A stretch of DNA of 64,000 nt from Pegoplata infirma (taxonomy: Eukaryota > Arthropoda > Insecta > Diptera > Anthomyiidae), in the NCBI GenBank assembly GCA_963921195.1, contig OY992538.1:89217904-89281903 (forward strand), in the 5' to 3' direction. The stretch's first letter is position 1; each line of letters begins with the position of its first letter. A program made the position numbers and the translations under genes. The notes beneath the pieces are model-generated. The model made no database searches. It was not told where the DNA came from and worked only from the letters and a program-made list of their open reading frames with translations. This document shows, one piece after another, positions 56,456 to 64,000 of this stretch.

Positions 56456-57026
56456 TTAATATGCACAATTAATTTGAAACATAAAGAGTCTACTATTTTT
56501 TACTTTTATAATCAAAGAAATTTAATCCCATAAAATCCTGAAAAATCCAGGGATCCCGAAAAATCCCGTGATCCCGAAAAATCCCGGGATCCCGGTATTT
56601 TGATTTTCAAATCCCGAATCCCGGGATTTAAATAATCGATCCCGTTTGACAGCCCTAGTTACGTCCATTTAAAAATGCGTCCTTTAATATCATTTAAAAT
56701 GTTCAACAAAATATTTTGACAAAGTTTTCAAATGACTTTATTCACATCCTTTCATCCTGATATGTCAAAATATAAATATGGAAAAATTAGGGGAGATCCT
56801 TCTTTTTCATCTGCCGTCACCAGTGTCATCCTAGGACAATTATAAATATTTCAAAAATATTTTACAAAATGTGTCCATTAAAACTTTGAACTCCTTTTAA
56901 AAGGAAACAGGATCACGAAATGAAAAACTGTAAATGCAGTTTTACTCCATTTGATATCTACTTTCAGACGTATGTCATCCGATTCATATTTATTATTGGC
57001 TGTCGGACGGTGTAATCACAAACTTA

Positions 57027-57758
57027 CCCAGCAAAACTTAGATTACCAAATAAGGTATAAAATAAGGTATAGGATCTCTTATTTTATACATTGCAGCATT
57101 GATGATTTTAACAGGCGATGAGACTCAAAGTAATGCATCCACATTATCACAAAGAATACCAGTAAGGTATAAAATAAGTCATAAATTAATAACGAAGAAT
57201 ACGAGTAAGGTGTAAAATATATGATATTTTATTGGTTACGAGAAATGAAATAATATAGCATACCAGAAGATAATATATAAGGTGTTACGAGTAGTGAAAA
57301 AGTAATTTTGTATTAAATTTACTCACGTGATTGTAAGTGAGTGTAAGTAGATAAAATATGCTCGTGAGTGTATGTCGTTAGAATTTCTTGCCGTGAGCCC
57401 ATCTCTAGCTTAAACGTATGCATTTTTTTATAAAACAATTATTTTTTATGTTATTGTAATGCATTATGCATCCAATTATAAATAATGCATTATTTCAAAC
57501 TTTCAAATAATACATAATATAACCAAATATAAGTCATCCATGATTTAATGTTTAGAAATAACAAATATGAAATACATTTTTTCCAATAATCATGCATTAC
57601 GTAGCAAATTATTAGTAATGCATTATTTTTCACTTGAAAATAATACGTTGTGGAACAAATGTTTGGTAAGACATCCTAAAATAATGCTACAAATAAGGTA
57701 TATACATTACCTGGTAATGTGTTATATAATCACTACCCATTACTAAAGTTTTGCTGGG
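57027..57758. mobile_element. MITE, TIR CCCAGCAAAACTT, TA target, AATGCATT words
   Basis: Same termini as 13897-15398, with TA at 57025-57026 and 57759-57760, but different words inside: AATGCATT and AAGGTATAAAATAAGG. 732 bp. Confidence 0.88.
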
Positions 57759-57760
57759 TA

Positions 57761-58069
57761 AGCACGTGTTTTTTAGGCCTCTACTAATACATTGCTCACA
57801 TATAATTTTTAAGAAATCTGATAACAAACAACAAATTGGCGTGCGATTAAAGAGTGCGTATGCAAATGGTACCCTACTTTGAAGGGCTCTGCTCCCTCCC
57901 CCGTTCAACCGCTGAGCTCCAACTTCCAAACTCAAGCACGCAAATACGTTAGCAAAAAATTTCCACTGTGCAGCATGCTTGCCACAGACGAACTGAATAG
58001 GTAATTTTTGATGTACTACCAAAAAGGGTTAATGATTTTTTTTTTTAAATAATATATTAATACGAAATT
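57761..58069. other. Unassigned, less AT-biased DNA
   Basis: 57830-57960 has more C and G than its surroundings. The open frame on the minus strand at 57687-58022 overlaps a MITE end and has no family signature. Confidence 0.35.
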
Positions 58070-58683
58070 ATAGTCAATGTGGGTTAAAGACGTCCTGGAC
58101 GTAATAGAATGCCACGACACCAAAAAACAGTAATTTGCCCAAAAATGAAATTAATAAGATTTTATTAAATCAAATTATTGATAAAACCAACATTTCCTTG
58201 AAATCCGTTAACTTCCCCCCGCGATTCCCGAAAAGTGGCCGGACGGATATCCACCATATTTCACGTTTTTATTCTCCAAGGTGTTCTTAATGAATTCATA
58301 AAGAAAAAATTATATATTTTAATTTTTTTTAATAAAATTATGAAAAAAGGTGTTTTGAGAACGCCCCCAAAATCATGCAATTTTTTTGGTATTAAGTTTG
58401 AACCGGTTAATGATATCGTAAAATATTTAAATTTCATATTTAAGTATTTACGAACAATTGTTATAAAAAAATATTTTTTTTAATTATTTTAATAAAAAAA
58501 CTTTAATTTTTTTTTAAAGTCCTTTTTTGCAAAAAACCCAATTTTGAGGCTCAAAGTGGAGACAGAAGATAAACTCCGATCGCAGCGATATTTTGCACGT
58601 AAGTAACCGTTAGGGGACCTACACTTTTGGCGGGTATTAGAATTTGATCAGAGAGAAAAGCCCAAAAACGAGCCACCCTATTA
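58070..58683 (-). mobile_element. Inverted sister of 62298-62835, end CGAGCCACCCTA
   Basis: It runs from CAATGTGGGTTAAAG through GCGATTCCCGAAAAG and ATATTTCACGTTTTT to AAGCCCAAAAACGAGCCACC. The same blocks occur inverted at 62298-62835, diverged. Confidence 0.7.
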
Positions 58684-59589
58684 CCCACGACTCCTTATTT
58701 GAATGATTTAACTATAATATGCTTAATGATCAAAAAGTGTAAATAAAATGTTCAACATTATAAAAAATTCTTCATTTTAAATTACCTCAGATTCTTGTAG
58801 TTAGTATAATTAAATATTTATTGCATTAAATTTCCATATTTCTCTGAGCGACACACACACATTTTCTATGTTTATACTTTTAAATGACATCACTACCTTG
58901 TCGTATGGGGATTTCTTATAAATTTGTTTAAAAGCGTGTGATAATGCGAGGGTCGTTTGGACAGGTTAAGGAATTTAAAATTCAAATGTGAATGAAATTT
59001 AAAATAAGATTTCACTTTTTTAAAAATTAAAATTTAAAATTACTTTAAAAAGGTTATTCCGGTATTCTCTTAAAGTATGATACCACCCTCGTATTAAGTG
59101 GGTAGATGACAAAAGGAAAAAAGAAAAAATGAACAACATCATAGAGATCATTTTTTACAAAGCTGTCATTTTTATGCAAATGAAGCATTTAATAAATTAT
59201 AGCTGCACCCTGTTGTCCTTATTATCCAGGGTGATGTACTCATTTTTTGTTGCCATTATTGTTGCTGCTGCTGTTTTTCTTGTTTATATTTGGAAACAAA
59301 CATTTACTTTAGAAAAAGCATACTTAACACTATAACAACCAACGTAAAATTACAACTAACCTTTGCAGTAATTTAATAGTTTGTATACAATGGAATTTAA
59401 TGCATTCATAACTAAAGAATTTGTAAACCAAACACATGTAAGATAGATTAGGTTAGGTTGGATAGATTCGTTGGGAGGAGAGATTCGTTATGACCACCGA
59501 ATGTATCGTCAAGCGAAGTCGGTTTCTTGGACCGAATTTTTTTTACTATAACCGAAATTTAGCCGAACAGAATTTCTTTTACTTTACAC
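58684..59589. other. Unassigned DNA
   Basis: GTTGCTGCTGCTG near 59263 is simple sequence. TTAGGTTAGGTTGG at 59449 resembles the LINE 3' tail seen at 61301. No gene. Confidence 0.4.
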
Positions 59590-60538
59590 TAGAGTTGTCA
59601 AAACCGGTTTCCGAATTATTCGAAGAACCGGGTTATTCGCTTTTTTCCTAGTTTTTTCTAGTTATTCAAAAAACCGGGTTTTTTGTGTCGAATTATTCGA
59701 CATTTTCGAATACATACTACTTAATTTTTTGGTCAACATTTGTTACAAATTTTGTAAAATACAACTCTGTATATGAAATTTTGTTTCTGAATGACAAAAA
59801 AAATAAAATGGTTCAAAAACGCGGCTGTGATTCTTCACAATGTAGCAGCAAGCAACAGACAACAAAATTTCCCATACATATTTTTTTGTTTGCTGTATGG
59901 AAAATTTGGCGTCTGCTGCTTGCTGCTGAACAACAACAAAATACATGTGGAAATTTTGCTGTCTGCTGCTTGCTGTTGTATTTTGAAGAGACATTTAAAT
60001 GTATTTATACCCTACACCACTCTGTGGTATAGGGTATAATGAGTTTATGCTGATGTTTGTAACCACCCAAAATATTGGTCCAAGACCCACCTTCAAGTAT
60101 ACCGATCGACTCAGAATCACCTTATGAGTCGAGTTAGCAATGTCCGTCTGTCCGTCCATCTGTCCATATAACGGTGTAAACACGATACAGGTCGCAATTA
60201 TCAACCGATTAAAATTTGAAACTTAAGCTTCTTTTGACCCAAGGACGAAACCTATTGAAATTAGAAAAACTCTGTCCATGTTTTGACCTAGCCCCCATAC
60301 AAACATCCCCTTTTAATTTCTTTCTATGACTCTAAAAGCGGTTTTATAAAAGGTTTCATTACGAAATTTGGCAGGTAAACGTGTTTTGTATACACAAATC
60401 ACCATGCTGAATTTTAAAGGAAACGGACCAGTTCTTCCTGTAGCCCCCATACAAACCACCTTCCCGATATTCACAAAAATCTCTCAAAATTCATGAAACT
60501 AGAAAAAAAAATTTTAACTATAATAGTTGACAACTCTA
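59590..60538. mobile_element. hAT-like element, TIR TAGAGTTGTCAA, flank ACTTTACAC
   Basis: Ends TAGAGTTGTCAAAACCGG and TTGACAACTCTA. ACTTTACAC at 59581-59589 and 60539-60547 (9 bp shared, 8 expected for hAT). GAATTATTCGAATAACCGG words at the left. An imperfect palindrome of GCAGCAAGCAACAGAC at about 59842-59980 and a mini-me copy lie inside. Confidence 0.8.
60004..60500 (-). mobile_element. Mini-me-like repeat (type A), partial
   Basis: TACCCTACACCACTCTGTGG, AATATTGGTCCAAGACC and GTCCGTCTGTCCGTCC at 60141-60156. It is truncated towards 60500. Confidence 0.78.
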
Positions 60539-60601
60539 ACTTTACACTACCTTTTGTAATTACAATAAAGAGAGAACAGACAGAACACACTTAATAATAC
60601 C

Positions 60602-60993
60602 CAATGTTGCCATTTTGACGCTTTTCGGGTATTTTATGGTGCTTTTTTTTTTGTCTATTTACCCGAAGTTTTTTTCGAATACCCTTTTTAAAAAAAACGG
60701 GTATTCATGGCGCTTTTTTATTTTCTCGTGACGCTTTCGGTGCTTTTTATAAAAGCTTTGTGATATTGTTATTATTTCTTTTTGTTGATTATTTTTATGT
60801 CAGGGTCTTTCAGAAAATATTTACTAAAGTTTTTGTAACAAAACTATAGTTTTTACATTTTTAAAATAAATTTTTAAATTTTGACTTTTTCCTCTTGGCG
60901 CTTTTTAACCTTTTTTTTTGTAAATTTTTACCCTTTTTTACCCTTTTTTCTAAAATTTTGGCGCTTTTCTTAATTTTGGAAATGGCAACACTG
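60602..60993. mobile_element. hAT MITE, TIR CAATGTTGCCATTT, TSD ATAATACC/ATAAGACC
   Basis: Ends CAATGTTGCCATTTT and AAATGGCAACACTG. The flanking octamers 60594-60601 and 60994-61001 agree at 7 of 8. The interior repeats GACGCTTTT and GGGTATTT words. 392 bp. CAGTGTTGCCA-type ends are common in insect hATs. Confidence 0.82.
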
Positions 60994-61045
60994 ATAAGAC
61001 CACATACAGAAAAATAACCTTTCAATCGAATTTTTTAGTTGTATC

Positions 61046-62092
61046 TTGGGTGGTTAGTCGATTAATTCTTGTTCGATTAATCAAACAATTTTAGACGAAT
61101 AATTGTACGATTAATTTAAAATTTCTAATTTCGATTAAAGGATTAATCGAAGAATTTATGCCGATTAATCAAATAATAATAATATACGGTTTTTCTAAAA
61201 ATATATAAAAATTTTTTAAAGTGTTAAGTCGAAAACAAACCAAATGTATGTGGCCTTTGGAATTAAAAAAAAACCGTCATGTTTATTAGAGCGGTTCTTA
61301 GGTTAGGTTGGATGGGTGTCCGCCAATTTGGCGAATTCACACGGAGGCCATAAGGCCCATTGTGATTCCCCTAAAGTTACTCCCCTCTGATATACAAAAT
61401 TCTACCTCTTAAACCACCCCGATTCTCTAAGGTATTCTGCTAGAGCGGTTCTTAATTTAAAATTTGTTTGGATTTTTGCTGCCCTTGGCTTGGATTTGTT
61501 GAACGACCTAAAATAAGTACCTGATATAATTTTGGACTAAATCACTTAACTCTATGACCGCGCTAAAATCGGTCAAAGTTTCGAGTTTTGGGAAAAACCC
61601 ACTGAATTATAAAAAAGTAATTACAAATTTTTTGAATATGCTCTTTTTTGTTTAAAATTATCCCAAATGTAGTCAGATAATAAATATTTAATTTTTTGAT
61701 ATTGGTTATCCAAATAAATTTGACATCAAAAATACTTTTTGAGTTCTACACATTTTTCAAATCTCTAAAATTCTTTTTTAAAATTTTCTTAAATTTAAAA
61801 TTTTCTCTTAAAGTATGATACATTTGTAATGTTTTTACGTTTGTTTCGTTTTTCTTTGTGTTAAAAAAAATGTTAAAATACTTGTAATTAATGTTGTTCA
61901 TTGCTCCAGTACCAATTTTTTCTAAAATTGTCGAAAAAATATTTTGTCATTTAGAAAATTTCTGAATTTGGAATTATTTGGTTAATCGATCAATTTTAAA
62001 ATTTTATTCGTTTAATCGAATAAATCAAAAATGTTAAACGTCGATTAATCGTTTAATCGAACCATAAAAAACCCGATTAATTGAACACCCTA
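61046..62092. mobile_element. hAT-like element, TIR TTGGGTG/CACCCTA, 8-bp TSD GTTGTATC
   Basis: GTTGTATC at 61038-61045 and 62093-62100. Arrays of CGATTAATCG and GATTAATC lie at both ends. 1047 bp with a nested 140-bp insertion. No transposase. Confidence 0.9.
61301..61440 (-). mobile_element. 140-bp 5'-truncated LINE or SINE, 14-bp TSD
   Basis: TAGAGCGGTTCTTA at 61287-61300 and 61441-61454. On the minus strand it ends CCAACCTAACC, like the LOA-type 3' tail at 12318. The long duplication and short length fit target-primed reverse transcription. Confidence 0.85.
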
Positions 62093-62297
62093 GTTGTATC
62101 AACTCATAATTCGGTTATCGCTACCATTTTTGGGTGTAACAACCGAATATTGCTGTTGTTTTATTAAAATGACTGTTGTATTATATTTAGTTGAAACTAC
62201 CGATAGTCAATTAATACGACCTATATGTATCAACTGATTTTAAGTTGTATATACTGAATTTCAGTTGGAAATTTAGAAATTTGTTTTTTGTGTGCAT

Positions 62298-62835
62298 TAG
62301 GGTGGCTCGTTTTTGGGCTTTGATTTGGATTTTTGAAGAAAAGGACTTTTTCAAAAAAAAAAAAAAATAATAATTAAAAGGTTTTTTATTAAAATTATTT
62401 AAAAATTATTTTTGTATAATATTTGATCGTAAATGCTTAAATATGAAATTTAAAGATTTTACGGTATCATTAACACATTTTAACTTGATAAAAAAAATGA
62501 CATGAAAAACCTCTAAACACATTTTTTCAAAATTTGAAAATTTAAAAATAAAATTTTTTGTACATTCATTAAGAAGACCTTAAAGAAGAAAAACGTAAAA
62601 TATGGCGGATATCTTTGGGCCATTTATCGGGAATCGCGGGGGGAAGTTAGCGGATTTCAATGAAATGTTGGTTTTATCAATAATTTGGCTTAATAAAATC
62701 TTATAAATTACATTTTTCGGAAAATAAACGGTTATTTCATGTCGTATTTGACAACATTCTATTTGACAACTGTAAGTTTCTCATGAAATCTTACCGATCT
62801 AGCCCACCTTTAACCCACATTGGCTGGGGATCAAA
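62298..62835 (+). mobile_element. TAGGGTGGCTCG element, inverted sister of 58070-58683
   Basis: It starts TAGGGTGGCTCGTTTTTGGG, passes TATGGCGGATATCTTTGGGC and reaches CTTTAACCCACATTGGC. No second terminal repeat or target duplication was found. Confidence 0.7.
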
Positions 62836-62930
62836 ATTGACCCCCGTAGAAAAACAGTATAAAATGGCTTCTTGTTTTTTACCTCAACTAAAATTTCGTA
62901 GTAATATGTTAGCTTTAAAAAAAACGTTAA

Positions 62931-63126
62931 CCCTTCTTGGTAGGTGGTCAAAAATCACCCATTCAGTAAAAAATATATATGTAACTGCAATTCAGCCATA
63001 TTGGCTAGGAGTCAAAAATGACCCCGGCAAAAAATGCCATGCATGCATAGTGCTTAAATTTTTTTAATTTCAACAAATATATATTTTTTACTCAATGGGT
63101 AATGTTTGACCCCCAGCCAAGAAGGG
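62931..63126. mobile_element. piggyBac-like MITE, TTAA target, TIR CCCTTCTTGG
   Basis: TTAA at 62927-62930 and 63127-63130 flank CCCTTCTTGG ... CCAAGAAGGG. Only 196 bp. GTCAAAAATCACCC / GGTAATGTTTGACC subterminal repeats. TTAA plus CCC ends are the piggyBac rule. Confidence 0.85.
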
Positions 63127-63130
63127 TTAA

Positions 63131-64000
63131 CGATTTTTGAAAAAAAACCTTGCCAAGTTGCTAGAAAAAGTCCCGTAATTCCATTTTAACAATATATAAC
63201 AACCCAGTCAGAAAAATACAATCGCAAAAACGTTGTGAAAGCGTTGTGGACGGTTGTACGAGCGTTCTGTATACCAACTTCAAAGCGCCTTCAGATGATC
63301 CGAATGATAACATCGATCTACGCTAGGTTTAAAGCGTTTTAAAAGCGAAGTCAAAAAGTGCTTTGAGAACGTTTTTTTAAAGTCATCAAAGCGCTTTAAA
63401 AACCCAAAAATAAAGAATTTCTGTTTTAGCTCAGTTATAATAATTTGTTTGATACAAAGTGAAATCCGAAAAAAAAAATTTTGTACACCAAGAAACTTAA
63501 AAAATTTTTCAAAAAAAATTTTGAAACTTTAGAAATTAAAAAAAAAAAAAAATTAAAAACATTTTTGATGATTTTTTTTTACTTAAAAAAAAAAAAAAAA
63601 TGTTATTCAAAAATAGTTTCGGAACATAGATTTTTTTTTTTCAAAAAAAAAATCTACAGAGCTCTTAAAATGCTTTTCGAATACGCTCGCAAAGCGTTCC
63701 CAAAAAACGTTTTGAGATTGCTTTTATTTTGTTATAGTGCTTTCAGAACACTTTTCAAAAACGCTCGCAAAGCATTTGAAAATAGCGTTTTGAGAATGCT
63801 TTTTTTTTGTTACAGTGCTTTTAGAACGCTTTTTTTTAGAACCGTTGCCAATTTCTGCTTGGGAGTGTTCCTTGTTTTTTAACAAAAAAATTCGTTCGAA
63901 ATTTTAATTTTTCTTTGTAATTTTGCATTTTTTTTTTTTTTTTTTGTAAATGCACAAATTTTCAAAGTAACTTTACAAAAAAAGTCGAGTTAAGTCACAA
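63131..64000. mobile_element. Fragment of the 39102 MITE family with nested GAAAGCG-word element
   Basis: 63140-63200 (CTAGAAAAAGTCCCGTAA) matches 39125-39180. It is interrupted by 63203-63863, whose ends CCCAGTCAGAAA and TTTCTGCTTGGG are near-inverse and whose interior repeats AAAGCGTTTT / AAAACGCTTT. The ORF at 63481 is a by-product of poly-A and these words. The window ends in T-rich and GTAAATG words. Confidence 0.55.

Larger units (their letters stand above)
55551..56657. mobile_element. Non-autonomous hAT element, TIR TAGGGCTGTCAA, 8-bp TSD GTTACGTC
   Basis: Ends TAGGGCTGTCAA and TTGACAGCCCTA, duplication GTTACGTC at 55543-55550 and 56658-56665. Both ends are arrays of AAATCCCGGGATTT. 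The left end carries an inverted duplication that includes flanking DNA. Two tRNA-like modules lie inside. Confidence 0.95.
54815..57012. mobile_element. CACTGTCCGACA element hosting a MITE and a hAT element
   Basis: Left CACTGTCCGACAAAAATT, right GGCTGTCGGACGGTG, with TAA at both flanks. The body matches 29705-31395. Two nested elements (55054-55504, 55551-56657) interrupt it at places that are continuous in the sister copy. Confidence 0.8.
61003..62295. mobile_element. CAGAAAAAT-ended MITE interrupted by a hAT element
   Basis: ACATACAGAAAAATAACC at the left and TTGTTTTTTGTGTGC at the right resemble the CACACAGAGAAAT family at 18178. AACTGATTTTAAGTTG and GTTGTATCAACT words lie outside the nested hAT. 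Borders are approximate. Confidence 0.55.

Noticed and set aside
57687..58022. A 111-residue minus-strand ORF
   Set aside because: It overlaps the end of a MITE, shows no motif and has ordinary composition for a chance ORF.
59129..59335. Small membrane-protein-like ORF
   Set aside because: Hydrophobicity comes from a GTT/GCT simple repeat and T-rich sequence. There is no other support for a gene.
59448..59462. TTAGG-like telomeric repeat (also at 61300)
   Set aside because: Only two or three irregular units, and the 61.3-kb case is the 3' end of a retroposed fragment with its own target duplication.
63481..63882. A 133-residue K/F-rich ORF
   Set aside because: It consists of translated poly-A, poly-T and AAAGCGTTTT words of a transposon-like repeat.

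Overview
This is a strongly AT-rich piece of a eukaryotic nuclear genome, most likely from a higher fly (Diptera, perhaps a calyptrate such as a house-, stable- or blowfly). That assignment is an inference. It rests on GTCY/GACG-rich DINE-1/mini-me-like repeats, a DD37E IS630-Tc1-mariner transposase, insect-type non-LTR retrotransposons, a 17.6/297-like LTR and very large transposon-filled intergenic DNA. I see no convincing host protein-coding gene, rRNA gene, intact tRNA gene or CRISPR array. Essentially every recognisable open reading frame belongs to a transposable element.

Layout. 0.5-2.8 kb: a fold-back element with arms of about 600 bp. 2.8-12.3 kb: a LOA/R1-like non-LTR retrotransposon cut into four pieces by three younger insertions: a DD37E mariner (3.5-4.8 kb), a small TIR element (5.7-6.7 kb) and a nearly intact jockey/CR1-group LINE on the minus strand (7.4-11.8 kb). 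13.1-16.3 kb: a satellite-like repeat in inverted halves around two MITEs. 16.4-20.7 kb: MITEs and a scrap of a 35-bp tandem repeat. 20.7-22.8 kb: a mini-me-like repeat carrying a hAT element, then a hairpin with hammerhead-ribozyme-like motifs and a tRNA-like module. 22.8-27.8 kb: a TIR element hosting an RTE-clade LINE, whose single ORF is broken only by a solo LTR. 28-38 kb: mini-me, nested MITEs, a direct-repeat (TRIM-like) insertion and a large MITE built of GTAAATTTAC words. 39-42.4 kb: a long 35-bp minisatellite. 42.4-53.2 kb: a fold-back element, MITEs, hAT-like elements and mini-me copies. 53.2-64 kb: nested hAT, piggyBac-like and TA-target MITEs.

The insertions can be ordered because many interrupt a recognisable host repeat with an exact target-site duplication (TA, TTAA, ATAT, or 8 bp). 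The proteins encoded are retrotransposition or transposition machinery: APE-type endonuclease, reverse transcriptase, RNase H, a PHD and zinc-knuckle ORF1 protein, and a mariner transposase.

The most unusual observations are four. (1) In the CR1/jockey-like LINE, ORF1 and ORF2 share one frame, separated by a single TAA in a stop-CAR-YYA context, with no ATG available for ORF2. (2) Many unrelated TIR elements here are built internally from many copies of one element-specific palindromic word. (3) There are hammerhead-like motifs and tRNA-like modules inside repeats. (4) There is a perfect 77-bp inverted duplication that spans a transposon end and its flanking host DNA. All coordinates come from reading by eye. 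Boundaries without a stated target duplication are approximate.
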